Assembly: GCA_910583605.1 (NCBI GenBank)
Contig: CAJTXN010000012.1
Span: 15,313-79,312 of the forward strand
Reading direction: 5' to 3'
DNA length: 64,000 nt
Source: an uncultured Lachnospiraceae bacterium
GTDB lineage: Bacteria > Bacillota > Clostridia > Lachnospirales > Lachnospiraceae
The first letter of the stretch is position 1. Each line of letters begins with the position of its first letter. The position numbers and the translations under genes were made by a program. The notes beneath the pieces were generated by a model. That model saw only the letters and a program-made list of their open reading frames with translations, made no database searches and was not told the DNA's origin. Of this stretch, positions 34,087 to 43,096 are shown piece after piece.

Positions 34087-36234
34087 TCACGCCGTTTTTC
34101 TGTTCCATATTCCTGTCACCAGAACCGTCATATCATCCGATAATCCGTCACTGCCTTCTACGGTATTCTCTTCCGTTCCGGCTGCCTGTTCCAGTATTTT
34201 TCTGGCAACCTCTTTTGGATTACTACTGTTTATTCCCATAATGATCTCACTTAGCTTTTCTGCTTTATTGTCGCAGTCCAATGCATCCAATACGCCATCC
34301 GAAACCATGATAACCATATCCCCGTCATATAACTTTTTGGTAGTGGTATCATAATCCACTTCTCCGAATACCCCTAACGGCATGGATGTGGATTTTATGG
34401 TTTCTATCCATTTTCCTCTCTTTACAAATGTAGCGGCGGCTCCGATTTTTACAAGGTCGCAGACACCGGAATGCAGATCGATGATGCCGAAATCCAGTGT
34501 GGCAGGATGTTCTTCCTCCGAATTCATGATCATAACGGAATTTATCATTTTTAAAGCCGCTTCCTCACTGAATCCGCTGTCCAATAACTGTTCCAGCAGT
34601 TCAATCACCGTTTCGCTTTCAATACATGCACTGGCCCCATATCCCATACCGTCGGATAAACTCATTATCATCTGCCCGTTATCCAGTTCCTGAAAGGAAT
34701 AATTGTCTCCGGAAATGCCCCCGTTGCCTCTCGCCAGTCCGGCCGCTCCATGCAGTACATAAAAATTTGCTTCTTCCACGTAAGTTGTGGTGGTAAACTC
34801 ATGACTTAACACTTTCCTACAGTTCTTGGCAGGCATATAATTTTTTCCCATTGCCTCACTGATTATTTTTGCCACTTCCCTCGTGCCAACTGTAGTCCCT
34901 CTGTCACATCTGGCGGTTACCAGATATTCACACTTATGTCTTCGGTTTTCTATTCCCATGATTTTAGTCATATTGACTTTTTTGCCCTTTAATTTATGAC
35001 GGATATATTCTTCTTCCTCATTGGTAATTCGGATGAAATTATACATCTCTCTGGAATATTCCTGTATAATCTGGGATATCTGTTCCAATTGCTTCGACAT
35101 TGCCTGTCTGCTCTCTTCCAGTTTTGTACGCCAAACCTGATTCATACAAATTTCCTCCTCCCGGACCGGCTCGTTTTTCTTTGACAGTTCCGAAATACTG
35201 ACGGAAAGCTTGTCAAAGGCTTTTGCAACCGATAATAATTTTTCTTCAAATAAACTGTCCATTTTCCGCTGCATGGAATCCTCCCTGTTTTCTTCAAACC
35301 TGTAAACCAGATTTTCAGGCAAAGTCAGAAAAATTACAAGCGTCCCCAAAAGACCTTTTATGGAGGTTTCACTGATAAAGTAGGGCATGACCACATAACC
35401 TGCCGTTACAATGGTACAGCCGAATGTCAGGATACTGATAAACCTTCCCAGTTCCCGGAATATCCCGGCACAGATACCTGCCAGGCACATGATTCCCAAA
35501 AGTCCTATATCTCCCTGCCATAAGCACAGCGGAATTCCACATGCGGCTCCGAATATGGCCCCTATTCCGGCTCCGTATTTATAAGCGCCAAATGCCAGCA
35601 TAAAATACATAAAAATCTCTATGATTGCCGCCGGCAGATGAAAATTGGTTCCTGCGGCGTACAACATACAGCCGCCGATAACAGCCAGACTGAATAAATC
35701 TTCACTGGCAATGATTTTGTTGCTTCTGCTGATGATATTAATACCTTTTTCAAAAATAACCACAAATGCCGCCGCAAGTACGGCTGCCGCCACAGGCCGG
35801 GACAACTGTTTTATCACGGTAACTGCATCTCTGCTCCATGCCGGATTATCCAGATATATTCCTGTCAGTTCCAGCAGTAAAACGTTGACCATGCAAAGAA
35901 TTCCATATGTATATACGGAAAGTTTTATTTTACTGAACTGTACCAGCCGGGTAATGGCCAGTATCGATAACATCATTGCCGCATATTTCGCAACTGCTAA
36001 ATAGGCAAAACACTGTGTCATTCCTGCCAACATTATTAAAACCGTAATTATATTGCCATATCCGCTCATACTCAGTCCCATGAAATATGCCATTCCAACG
36101 GGATTCATTCCATAAGCAGAAAATCCTGCCAGTATGTACGCAATTCCATTCAGGACAATATACCTGCCTCCTTTCATTGTAAGCTTTTCTGTCCATCCCT
36201 CGTTTAATGCTGCTGTTTTTTTTACAATCTGCAT
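34087..36234 (-). CDS. spoIIE: Stage II sporulation protein E (PP2C-type phosphatase)
   Basis: 715 residues. About ten N-terminal membrane helices (residues 25-305), a coiled-coil linker around 315-400, and a C-terminal PP2C/SpoIIE phosphatase (MSLSDGMGYGASACIESETV, DFGIIDLHSGVCDLVKIGAA, VIMVSDGVLDALDCDN). It dephosphorylates the anti-anti-sigma factor SpoIIAA at the asymmetric septum to release sigma F. It is somewhat shorter than the B. subtilis protein but all parts are present. It has an AGGAGGT site and its own unusual promoter at 36296-36328. Confidence 0.95.
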   Translation of the reverse strand: MQIVKKTAALNEGWTEKLTMKGGRYIVLNGIAYILAGFSAYGMNPVGMAYFMGLSMSGYGNIITVLIMLAGMTQCFAYLAVAKYAAMMLSILAITRLVQFSKIKLSVYTYGILCMVNVLLLELTGIYLDNPAWSRDAVTVIKQLSRPVAAAVLAAAFVVIFEKGINIISRSNKIIASEDLFSLAVIGGCMLYAAGTNFHLPAAIIEIFMYFMLAFGAYKYGAGIGAIFGAACGIPLCLWQGDIGLLGIMCLAGICAGIFRELGRFISILTFGCTIVTAGYVVMPYFISETSIKGLLGTLVIFLTLPENLVYRFEENREDSMQRKMDSLFEEKLLSVAKAFDKLSVSISELSKKNEPVREEEICMNQVWRTKLEESRQAMSKQLEQISQIIQEYSREMYNFIRITNEEEEYIRHKLKGKKVNMTKIMGIENRRHKCEYLVTARCDRGTTVGTREVAKIISEAMGKNYMPAKNCRKVLSHEFTTTTYVEEANFYVLHGAAGLARGNGGISGDNYSFQELDNGQMIMSLSDGMGYGASACIESETVIELLEQLLDSGFSEEAALKMINSVMIMNSEEEHPATLDFGIIDLHSGVCDLVKIGAAATFVKRGKWIETIKSTSMPLGVFGEVDYDTTTKKLYDGDMVIMVSDGVLDALDCDNKAEKLSEIIMGINSSNPKEVARKILEQAAGTEENTVEGSDGLSDDMTVLVTGIWNRKTA

Positions 36235-36295
36235 AATAATACCTCCAATTGATTTTTTTGTCCGGGCCCTTGTCCCAAACGTGGAATTGATGGCT

Positions 36296-36328
36296 ATTAT
36301 ACTGGGCAGCCGCTTATTTTTTTGTCAA
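36296..36328 (-). promoter_or_regulatory. spoIIE promoter with 21-bp spacer
   Basis: Minus-strand consensus -35 TTGACA (36323-36328) and -10 TATAAT (36296-36301) are 21 bp apart, too far for ordinary sigma A use. The same odd spacing is known for Spo0A-activated spoIIE/spoIIG promoters of Bacillus. TGTCAAA at 36355-36361 and TGACAAA over the -35 are one mismatch each from the 0A box. Confidence 0.75.
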
Positions 36329-36421
36329 ACCAATGCAGTAATTTCCATAAAGTTTTTGACAAAAAAACATTCAAAACGGTGATTTTGTTCTTTCAAGGAA
36401 TGTAATGTTTTTTAAGAAATT

Positions 36422-36456
36422 AAAAAAACAGCCTTAAGTTTTAATCCTTAAGGCCG
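36422..36456 (-). terminator. Terminator of yabP-yabQ-divIC
   Basis: GCCTTAAG (36431-36438) with CTTAAGGC (36447-36454). The minus strand continues TGTTTTTTTA. Confidence 0.85.
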
Positions 36457-36472
36457 TAATTTTTCTTTAAGA

Positions 36473-36802
36473 TTAATTGGCAGGTTTGAATATTATTTCA
36501 TCCGGATATACAAGTCCCAGCTTCTTTGCCATTTCTTCTATGTACTGCTTTGTCTGGACATAAATCTTCTGTGCTTCCAGTTCTGCGGTTCTGCTGCATT
36601 CCTGCTCATAGGTAGTCTGAAGATCGTTTACTTTTGCTGCCAGCTCTTTGTCCTCCTGCTCCATATTTTTAATCTGAATTCCCAGCAGAAAAATAAATAT
36701 GGCGGCAATGGCAATCACGGCCAATCCGTTAATCCGGTTGCCTCTTCCTTTTCTTTTTCCCGTTCCGTTTACGACTCTTGTTTTCCTTACTGCTGCCTTC
36801 AT
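36473..36802 (-). CDS. divIC: Septum formation initiator (DivIC/FtsB family)
   Basis: 109 residues: a basic cytoplasmic N-terminus (KRKGRGNRI), one membrane helix (LAVIAIAAIFIFLLGIQI), then an extracytoplasmic coiled coil (KELAAKVNDLQTTYEQE...) ending in the conserved KKLGLVYPDEIIF motif. It belongs to the divisome complex with FtsL and DivIB. The start ATG 36802 has AAGGGAAAAG in front and lies inside yabQ, giving a 74-base out-of-frame overlap. Confidence 0.88.
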   Translation of the reverse strand: MKAAVRKTRVVNGTGKRKGRGNRINGLAVIAIAAIFIFLLGIQIKNMEQEDKELAAKVNDLQTTYEQECSRTAELEAQKIYVQTKQYIEEMAKKLGLVYPDEIIFKPAN

Positions 36803-37319
36803 GGGCTTTTCCCTTCTTTTCCTGCTGAATTTTTCTGTTTTCTTTTTGCTTCCGGGCTTTCCGTTTCTCTATCTCTTTTTGTTTCTTTTTCTCATCATGT
36901 TTCTTTTTATATTTTGCATTTTTATCACGATATAGTCTGACTATTATTGTAAATGGTTTTAAAACTTTTTTCAATACAAATTCCATAACTTTCCGAATTC
37001 TGTTCAAAATATAATTCAGTAATTTAGAAACATACTTCACAAAAAACTTTCCAATGCTTATCTCATACAATATCATTCCGGCTGCCATGCTGATTATGGC
37101 ATATCCTCTTACCATTCCGCCATTTTCACGATACATCAGCATAAACATTAATACGGAAACCACAAGCCAGTAAATAATATCTTCCACGGCCGTAACAGCA
37201 ATTTTCTTTTTAATGATCCTTCGGAAAATCCGGATGATATCATATATTATTCCACAAAAAGCCCCAAGCATGATGGCATAACAAAAGGTGTTGAACTCCG
37301 CATAAATAGTTTCACTCAT
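36729..37319 (-). CDS. yabQ: Spore cortex biosynthesis protein YabQ
   Basis: 196 residues. Residues 1-95 hold three to four membrane helices with the YabQ pattern (FCYAIMLGAFCGIIYDIIRI, EDIIYWLVVSVLMFMLMY). The rest is an extremely Lys/Arg/Glu-rich cytoplasmic tail (IEKRKARKQKENRKIQQEKK). In B. subtilis YabQ is needed for cortex formation in the forespore outer membrane. The last 24 codons overlap divIC in another frame. The start overlaps the yabP stop by 4 bases. Confidence 0.88.
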   Translation of the reverse strand: MSETIYAEFNTFCYAIMLGAFCGIIYDIIRIFRRIIKKKIAVTAVEDIIYWLVVSVLMFMLMYRENGGMVRGYAIISMAAGMILYEISIGKFFVKYVSKLLNYILNRIRKVMEFVLKKVLKPFTIIVRLYRDKNAKYKKKHDEKKKQKEIEKRKARKQKENRKIQQEKKGKAHEGSSKENKSRKRNGKKKRKRQPD

Positions 37320-37627
37320 TTAAACAGTCTCTTAAACACCGATTCATTATCTTTTTTTGAGGTATAATAGAAGCTGTCAACCGAGCCTTCAATATCAACC
37401 TCACCCTTTTCCAGATTCAATCGTTTCACATGAAGTTCATGCCCCTTTATAATCAAACGCCCCATGCTTGTGTCAAGGCTAATCGCGTCATTGTCAAATT
37501 CATTCACCTCTTCAACACCGGTGATTGTTCCTTCCGTCCTGCCGCTGATGCTTATTTTATGGGCAATCCCCCGTTTATCTGAGGCCGGATTCAAACGCCG
37601 CCCCGTGCCATATCCATAATCTTCCAT
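37316..37627 (-). CDS. yabP: Spore protein YabP (YqfC/YabP family)
   Basis: 103 residues. HKISISGRTEGTITGVEEVN, FDNDAISLDTSMGRLIIKG and LHVKRLNLEKGEVDIEG are the family core. Sporulation gene of unclear molecular role, transcribed with yabQ and divIC in many endospore formers. Confidence 0.9.
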   Translation of the reverse strand: MEDYGYGTGRRLNPASDKRGIAHKISISGRTEGTITGVEEVNEFDNDAISLDTSMGRLIIKGHELHVKRLNLEKGEVDIEGSVDSFYYTSKKDNESVFKRLFK

Positions 37628-37695
37628 TATACACCCCTGTACATCACAAGTCTCGTGTTTAAGTATATTAAGAAATCTTTTTAAATATGCATACT

Positions 37696-37935
37696 TTAAA
37701 GTTCACGATACATTTCCTTTGCCTCTTCCTTCTTTACGGTTTCAGACACATCTAATACCTGAACCTTTACCGATCTGGTTCCGAACAGAATTTCAATCCT
37801 GTCTCCGACTTTAACATTCTGGGATGCCTTTGCCGGCTTATCATTTATCATTACCCGTCCTGCATCACAGGCTTCATTTGCCACGGTTCTTCTTTTGATC
37901 AGCCGGGACACTTTTAAATATTTATCCAGTCTCAT
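37696..37935 (-). CDS. rqcP: S4-domain RNA-binding protein RqcP (YabO)
   Basis: 79 residues, a single S4 domain: MRLDKYLKVSRLIKRRTVAN, AGRVMINDKPAKASQNVKVGD. RqcP works with RqcH in ribosome-associated quality control, stabilising peptidyl-tRNA on 50S subunits during alanine tailing. Downstream of hup and upstream of yabP on the same strand, as in related genomes. Confidence 0.9.
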   Translation of the reverse strand: MRLDKYLKVSRLIKRRTVANEACDAGRVMINDKPAKASQNVKVGDRIEILFGTRSVKVQVLDVSETVKKEEAKEMYREL

Positions 37936-38013
37936 TATTATACCTCATTTCCAAATCCATTAATAAATTTTGTCTTGCTCCTCCCGTTCCGCCCAAAGGA
38001 ATCCCTCTGACAG

Positions 38014-38045
38014 AAAAAAACTGCCCTGCTTTGGCAGCAGGGCAA
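38014..38045 (-). terminator. hup terminator
   Basis: TGCCCTGCT (38022-38030) with AGCAGGGCA (38036-38044). On the minus strand GTTTTTTT follows. Confidence 0.8.
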
Positions 38046-38106
38046 TCAAGCTTGCAATCTCATATTCATTCAATCAATTGCTTTTAACAAATATCCGGGA
38101 AAAAGA

Positions 38107-38382
38107 TTATTTGTTAACTTCATCTTTTAAAGCTTTGCCGGCTTTAAACTTAGGTGACTTAGAAGCCGGAATCGGCATAGTCTTACCTGTTTGTGGGTTT
38201 CTTCCTTCCCTAGCTGCTCTTTCAGCCACTTCAAAAGTTCCAAATCCAACTAACTGAATCTTATTTCCTGCTTTTAATTCCTCAGATACAACATCAATAA
38301 ATGCCTTTAATGCCTTTTCTGCATCTTTTTTAGATAATTCGGTTCTTTCAGCCATAGCTGTTACTAATTCAGCTTTGTTCAT
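38107..38382 (-). CDS. hup: HU family DNA-binding protein
   Basis: 91 residues, the usual HU length: MNKAELVTAMAERTELSKKD, then VGFGTFEVAERAAREGRNPQ (the arm begins) and GKTMPIPASKSPKFKAGKAL. Homodimeric nucleoid protein that bends DNA without sequence preference. Own terminator downstream; strong AGGAGGAG ribosome site. Confidence 0.95.
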   Translation of the reverse strand: MNKAELVTAMAERTELSKKDAEKALKAFIDVVSEELKAGNKIQLVGFGTFEVAERAAREGRNPQTGKTMPIPASKSPKFKAGKALKDEVNK

Positions 38383-38438
38383 GGATAAACTCCTCCTCCG
38401 TCATTTAATATTCTTTCTATTCTCGGATAAGCAAACTT

Positions 38439-39155
38439 CTAATCTTCGTTGCTCTCACGTTTATTTATAAACGTTTCTACCATGTTTGTCAAGGAATTTT
38501 CGGCATTTTCTTGTAATTCCACGGCAATATTTACAATTTCCAGAATAATTGCACCAATTTTATTTGAATGATGCTTATTTTCTAAACTCTTTTCACTATT
38601 TATTAAGATAGAGTCTTTTAATTCTTCCAGTAATTTTTGTATATCCTCAATGGACTCCAATGCGGTTTTTCCGTCTTCGTATATCTTATCTGACTTTTTC
38701 AACACCTTCTGTGCCCTGATCAACGCCGGAAGGGATTTTGGAATTCCTGTCAGCGGACCGAAGTCTGCCTGGGCAGTATTTCGTTTTTCTTCCTGTTTAA
38801 TCTTATCCCAATCCACAGACCCGGCTTCAACAACCTCTCCTTCTTCATTTCCGAATACATGAGGATGCCGTCTTATCATTTTTTCGCTGATGCCCTGAAC
38901 CACATCATCAAACGTAAATGATTTTCTTTCTTCAGCAATCCGGCTGTGCATGACTACCTGCATCAGAACATCTCCCAGTTCTTCCTTCAGATTATCATCA
39001 TCTTTATTATTAATTGCTTCCAGTACTTCATAACATTCCTCTATGAGACATGATTTTATACTTTCATGGGTCTGAACCCTGTCCCACGGGCAGCCGTCAG
39101 GGGAACGCAGTGTCTTAATAATTTTTCTAAAGTCCTCAATATTATATTTTTCCAT
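38439..39155 (-). CDS. mazG: Nucleoside triphosphate pyrophosphohydrolase
   Basis: 238 residues. The all-alpha NTP-PPase motif is present: GCPWDRVQTHESIKSCLIEE (EExxE region) and ELGDVLMQVVMHSRIAEE (ExxD), with a second, partly degenerate repeat (C-terminal half). It hydrolyses noncanonical NTPs. In clostridia mazG usually lies between spoVT and hup, as here. Confidence 0.92.
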   Translation of the reverse strand: MEKYNIEDFRKIIKTLRSPDGCPWDRVQTHESIKSCLIEECYEVLEAINNKDDDNLKEELGDVLMQVVMHSRIAEERKSFTFDDVVQGISEKMIRRHPHVFGNEEGEVVEAGSVDWDKIKQEEKRNTAQADFGPLTGIPKSLPALIRAQKVLKKSDKIYEDGKTALESIEDIQKLLEELKDSILINSEKSLENKHHSNKIGAIILEIVNIAVELQENAENSLTNMVETFINKRESNED

Positions 39156-39221
39156 CTTTATACCTGAATAATTCTTTCTATCTTCTTTTGTCAGCTTTTT
39201 CTGCTATTCCTGTTGCTTGTA

Positions 39222-39755
39222 TTATGCTTCCATCTGTCTGCCCAGGAAATTCGCGGCAATTGCTGCTATCTTAACTTCGGTTTCGGATAATTTGGCAGCT
39301 TCGTCCTTTCCCATTACCACAACCGCCCCGATAACATCTCCCTCGCAGATGATTGGCTGAATGATCTTGGAATTTCTCTCGGTGTCAATATCCGTTATCC
39401 TGATTCCCTTTGTATTTTCTTTTACCAGCATACGATTCTCCAGGATATTTTCAAAGTCTTTTGTCAGACTTTTATTCAGCAGGTCCTTTTTTCCTCCGGC
39501 TGCCGCGATCACCTGGTCTCTATCCGTAATTATCACAATATGCTCCGTATTAAGAGCCATACTTTCCGCATACTGAATGGCAAATGTTCTCATTTCTCCG
39601 ATAGGCGAATATTTTTTTAATATAATTTCTCCTTCCCGGTCCGTGAAGATTTCCAACGGATCTCCCTCCCGGATTTTCAGTGTTCTCCTGATCTCTTTTG
39701 GGATGACCACTCTTCCCAGTTCATCGATTCGCCTAACTATACCTGTTGCTTTCAT
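39222..39755 (-). CDS. spoVT: Stage V sporulation regulator SpoVT
   Basis: 177 residues. The N-terminal AbrB-type swapped-hairpin DNA-binding domain is MKATGIVRRIDELGRVVIPK, then GDPLEIFTDREGEIILKKYS. The C-terminal GAF-like domain runs from about residue 60. It modulates forespore (sigma G) genes. Upstream sequence contains a perfect GATACTAGTATC palindrome (39808-39819) and a weak sigma-G-like GTATC-N17-CATAAGA; I do not list these as firm. Confidence 0.93.
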   Translation of the reverse strand: MKATGIVRRIDELGRVVIPKEIRRTLKIREGDPLEIFTDREGEIILKKYSPIGEMRTFAIQYAESMALNTEHIVIITDRDQVIAAAGGKKDLLNKSLTKDFENILENRMLVKENTKGIRITDIDTERNSKIIQPIICEGDVIGAVVVMGKDEAAKLSETEVKIAAIAANFLGRQMEA

Positions 39756-39855
39756 TTATTACTCCTCCATTTACAAATCTTATGTTTCATATATTTATTG
39801 TGATACTAGTATCTGTAAATGAAGGCATTTTATACCTTGGAAATTATGAAATGGA

Positions 39856-41082
39856 TTACTGTTCCGGAATGTCAACTTTTCCCGTAACTGCCTCATAAAT
39901 CAGCGATTTTTTATAAGATGACAAACGGTCCAGCAGGCGGTTTCTATTATTTACCTCTTTGTCAATTCTAAGACAGATCGAATCCAGATATTCCGCAATT
40001 TCCTTTTGTGCTCCGGGTTCCGGCATGGGAATCTGCATATTCCGGATAAAATCCGTAGATGCCCGAGGCATTTTTGTACCATAAGTTGAAGCATCCACGA
40101 TTTTCACAAACCAGTCGCTTAAACATACATATTTAAGATAAGCGCTGTTTCCGGTAAAGTTTCCGAATACCACAAATTCACTGGAACAGCAGGCTTTCTT
40201 TTTAACTTCAAAGGCTTTTGCAAGATACGGTCTTAGCTTCGCAAAAATCACATCACCGGGCTGGCAGATCAGTGCATTTGTCAAATCATAATTATTATCG
40301 GTTTCTATATATTTTCCGGTATGGCTTTCAATATTTTCCAACCCTATATAACTGCGTTTCCGGCTCTTTGAAATCCATTTTTTATTTCTTAATTCCGTAC
40401 AGAATTTAAGCCTTATAAGCTTCCAGTTCTCAGGAATCCTGCCAATCCAGTCTACGCCGCTGTCCTTGTAGGAAACCGTATGATCATAGCCTTTACTGAC
40501 CGTTTCCGTTATAACCGTCTGCCGGTATTCCTGCAGTTTTATTATCTGCTCTTCCTGTAATTCCATTACGGAATTTATTAATTTACACTGATGATCCAGA
40601 AATTCCGCAATCAACTGCTGGGTTTTTACGGATGGGCAGGGAACGTAAATCTGTTTCATGTCGCTCCATTTTGTTGACCATAAATCATTAACGATTCCAT
40701 TTCCATATCGGTAAAACTCATTTGCAAACATATCTGATTTAAACACATAACTGAAAAACAGATTATTAACGTTTTGTTTTGGTCTCAGTACCAGATTGAT
40801 CATGGAAACGGAACCGTCCAGTTCCGATATTCCACAGGCTCCCCTTCTGTCTGACCTGCTGTTGATCACAAAATCATTTCTTTTTACCAGCTTTCTGCAG
40901 TTGCTGTTTTCACCCTTAACAACTTTTTCTAATCTTGGAACAATTCCATTCTGTGTGACAGATAAGGGCATATGCTTTTTTTCACTGGTTTTTTCGTTTC
41001 GTTCTTCATATATATAACCGATTTTATTTAATTTCCAGTTTTGGGGGATATTCCCTATCCAGCCCACACTGCTTTTCTTCAT
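39856..41082 (-). CDS. hsdS: Type I restriction-modification specificity subunit
   Basis: About 408 residues with two target recognition domains (roughly 1-185 and 205-390), each ending in a conserved helix (TQQLIAEFLDHQCKLINSVM and QKEIAEYLDSICLRIDKEVN), and the repeated motif WIGNIPQNWKL / WIGRIPENWKL at each start. It sets the bipartite target of the methyltransferase. The start is uncertain: ATG 41082, GTG 41091 or GTG 41103, the last only one base after the hsdM stop. No hsdR lies on either side. Confidence 0.88.
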   Translation of the reverse strand: MKKSSVGWIGNIPQNWKLNKIGYIYEERNEKTSEKKHMPLSVTQNGIVPRLEKVVKGENSNCRKLVKRNDFVINSRSDRRGACGISELDGSVSMINLVLRPKQNVNNLFFSYVFKSDMFANEFYRYGNGIVNDLWSTKWSDMKQIYVPCPSVKTQQLIAEFLDHQCKLINSVMELQEEQIIKLQEYRQTVITETVSKGYDHTVSYKDSGVDWIGRIPENWKLIRLKFCTELRNKKWISKSRKRSYIGLENIESHTGKYIETDNNYDLTNALICQPGDVIFAKLRPYLAKAFEVKKKACCSSEFVVFGNFTGNSAYLKYVCLSDWFVKIVDASTYGTKMPRASTDFIRNMQIPMPEPGAQKEIAEYLDSICLRIDKEVNNRNRLLDRLSSYKKSLIYEAVTGKVDIPEQ

Positions 41083-41104
41083 CTTTCGCACAACAAGCAC
41101 CACC

Positions 41105-42910
41105 TCATGTATTAAAAATCTTTTCCAGGCTGCCGGTCAGTTCCTTTTCCAAATCCAATATCTCTGTCATAATCTCAACCGACGGTCTCAACTGCTCATA
41201 CTGATAAAAATATCTTGCAAACGGAATCTCATAACCAATCTTTGTCTTACTCTTATCAACCCATGCATCCGGTGCAAACGGCAGCACTTCTTCAGCAAAA
41301 TACTCGTCTATGTCTTTATCCAGAGGTACATTTTCAGTGTCCCGGAGAGTTATATCCGGCTGTAATTTTCCTTTTTTTAATATGTATTCCCCGTTTTCGC
41401 TCCGCATCGGCCGTTCCACTACGATTTTAGAATATCCGAATTCGGAATTACTGATGATCCTGCTGATCTTACTTTCCTTAAAATCACCGTAAATCCGGGT
41501 AATTTCTTCAATGTAGCGAATGGGAATGTCATTTTTCTTATTTCCCAGTGACTTTCTTCTTCTCTCACATTTTTCATTTGCATTGATTAACTGAACTTTT
41601 CCAACCCTTCCGGAACTCTTTTTATTGGATAATACCCATATATATGTAGCGATTCCGGTATTATAAAAAATATCATTTGGCAGAGCGATAATGGCTTCCA
41701 GCAAATCATTTTCCAATATATACCGGCGTATATTAGACGGGCCGCTTCCGGCATCCCCTATAAACAGAGGAGAACCATTGTGTATAATAGCTATTCTGGA
41801 ACCTCCGTCCTTTTTGTCCTTCATTTTGGAAATGGCAGTCAGCAGAAATAGCATCTGACCGTCCGATACGGATGGAATACCGGCTCCGAATCTCCCCTGA
41901 AAGCCTGTTTTTGCCTCCTGTTCCACAATTTCTTTTTCATTTTTCCACTCCCGGCCAAACGGCGGATTGGAAAGAATATAATCAAATTTTTGATTTTTAA
42001 ACTTATCATCAGATAGCGTATTTCCATCCTGAATATCATTGGCATTATTTCCTTTGATCAGCATATCTGCTTTACAGATTGCAAAGGTCTGGTCATTGAT
42101 TTCCTGTCCGAATGCCATTACTTTCGCATCCGGATTAATCTTATCCAGATACTCTTCTGCCACGGACAGCATACCTCCTGTTCCACAGGCAGGATCATAT
42201 ATTGTCTTGACCACATTCTGTCCGCTTAACACTTTACTGTCATCATAAAACAGGATATTGACCATAAGCTCGATTACTTCTCTGGGCGTATAATGCTGAC
42301 CGGCATCTTCATTGTGTGCCTCGGAAAATCTCCGGATGATTTCTTCAAATATATATCCCATTGCCAGATTTGATACTTCTTCGGGATGAAGATTTCCTTT
42401 TTCGGAGGTAAATTCCTTTATCACCATATATAATATCCCCTTATCCGCCATTCTGGAGATATGACCGTAAAAACGGAATTTATCTATAATATCCCTGACA
42501 TTTTCGGAAAAAGCATTCAGATAATCAAATAAATTTTCTTTAATATTTTCCGAATCTTCCAGCAATGTATCAAAGTTATATTTACATGTATTATAAAAAC
42601 CAAAGCCGGAAGCTTTTTTTAATATTTCATCTCTGTTGTCCAAATTCTTTACTTTATCATAATTTTCAAGTACCTTATCCTTCGTAGCCATCAAAATACA
42701 ATCAAAACGCCGGATTACGGTTAACGGAAGAATGACTTCTCCGTATTCATGAGGTTTATAAACACCTGTTAATTTGTCCGCAATCGCCCAGATCAGATTC
42801 GCCTTTTCGTTTACGATTGTGTTTAGCGATTTACTCTCCATCATTATTACCATTTCTATTGCGTTTGGTACCGCAACTTCCTTTTTAATAATTTCTTTTG
42901 CATTTTCCAT
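41105..42910 (-). CDS. hsdM: Type I DNA methyltransferase (adenine-specific) subunit
   Basis: 601 residues. N-terminal helical domain, SAM-binding TIYDPACGTGGMLSVAEEY and catalytic DYILSNPPFGREW (NPPF, N6-adenine type). The C-terminal part has the usual helical tail. It immediately precedes hsdS. The upstream neighbour on the same strand is the 2379-residue repeat protein, which ends with a hairpin. An orphan HsdMS would methylate without restricting, possibly affecting gene expression. Confidence 0.92.
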   Translation of the reverse strand: MENAKEIIKKEVAVPNAIEMVIMMESKSLNTIVNEKANLIWAIADKLTGVYKPHEYGEVILPLTVIRRFDCILMATKDKVLENYDKVKNLDNRDEILKKASGFGFYNTCKYNFDTLLEDSENIKENLFDYLNAFSENVRDIIDKFRFYGHISRMADKGILYMVIKEFTSEKGNLHPEEVSNLAMGYIFEEIIRRFSEAHNEDAGQHYTPREVIELMVNILFYDDSKVLSGQNVVKTIYDPACGTGGMLSVAEEYLDKINPDAKVMAFGQEINDQTFAICKADMLIKGNNANDIQDGNTLSDDKFKNQKFDYILSNPPFGREWKNEKEIVEQEAKTGFQGRFGAGIPSVSDGQMLFLLTAISKMKDKKDGGSRIAIIHNGSPLFIGDAGSGPSNIRRYILENDLLEAIIALPNDIFYNTGIATYIWVLSNKKSSGRVGKVQLINANEKCERRRKSLGNKKNDIPIRYIEEITRIYGDFKESKISRIISNSEFGYSKIVVERPMRSENGEYILKKGKLQPDITLRDTENVPLDKDIDEYFAEEVLPFAPDAWVDKSKTKIGYEIPFARYFYQYEQLRPSVEIMTEILDLEKELTGSLEKIFNT

Positions 42911-43007
42911 ATTTTGGAAGATTACTCTTCTATTTTAGCTTAATTGAATTGATTTTTCAACTTTTAGATGTGAAGACCGGGATATATATTTAAAGATTTT
43001 TTAAGAG

Positions 43008-43062
43008 ATAAACCTTCAAACTATGTATTATTATTTTACATTGGTCTGAAGGTTTATACATA
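43008..43062 (-). terminator. Long inverted repeat after the giant repeat protein
   Basis: ATAAACCTTCA and TGAAGGTTTAT form a stem, extended inside by ATGTA/TACAT. The U-run on the minus strand is poor (TCTCTTAAAA), so efficient termination is uncertain. Confidence 0.5.
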
Positions 43063-43096
43063 TAGATATTCTGTTATAAAAACTGATGTATCATTT

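Noticed and set aside
39808..39819. Palindrome GATACTAGTATC and a sigma-G-like promoter before spoVT
   Set aside because: The sigma-G match is imperfect and a 12-bp palindrome alone is too weak to call a site.
41105..43096. hsdR next to hsdM
   Set aside because: No frame with helicase or endonuclease motifs is present on either side.
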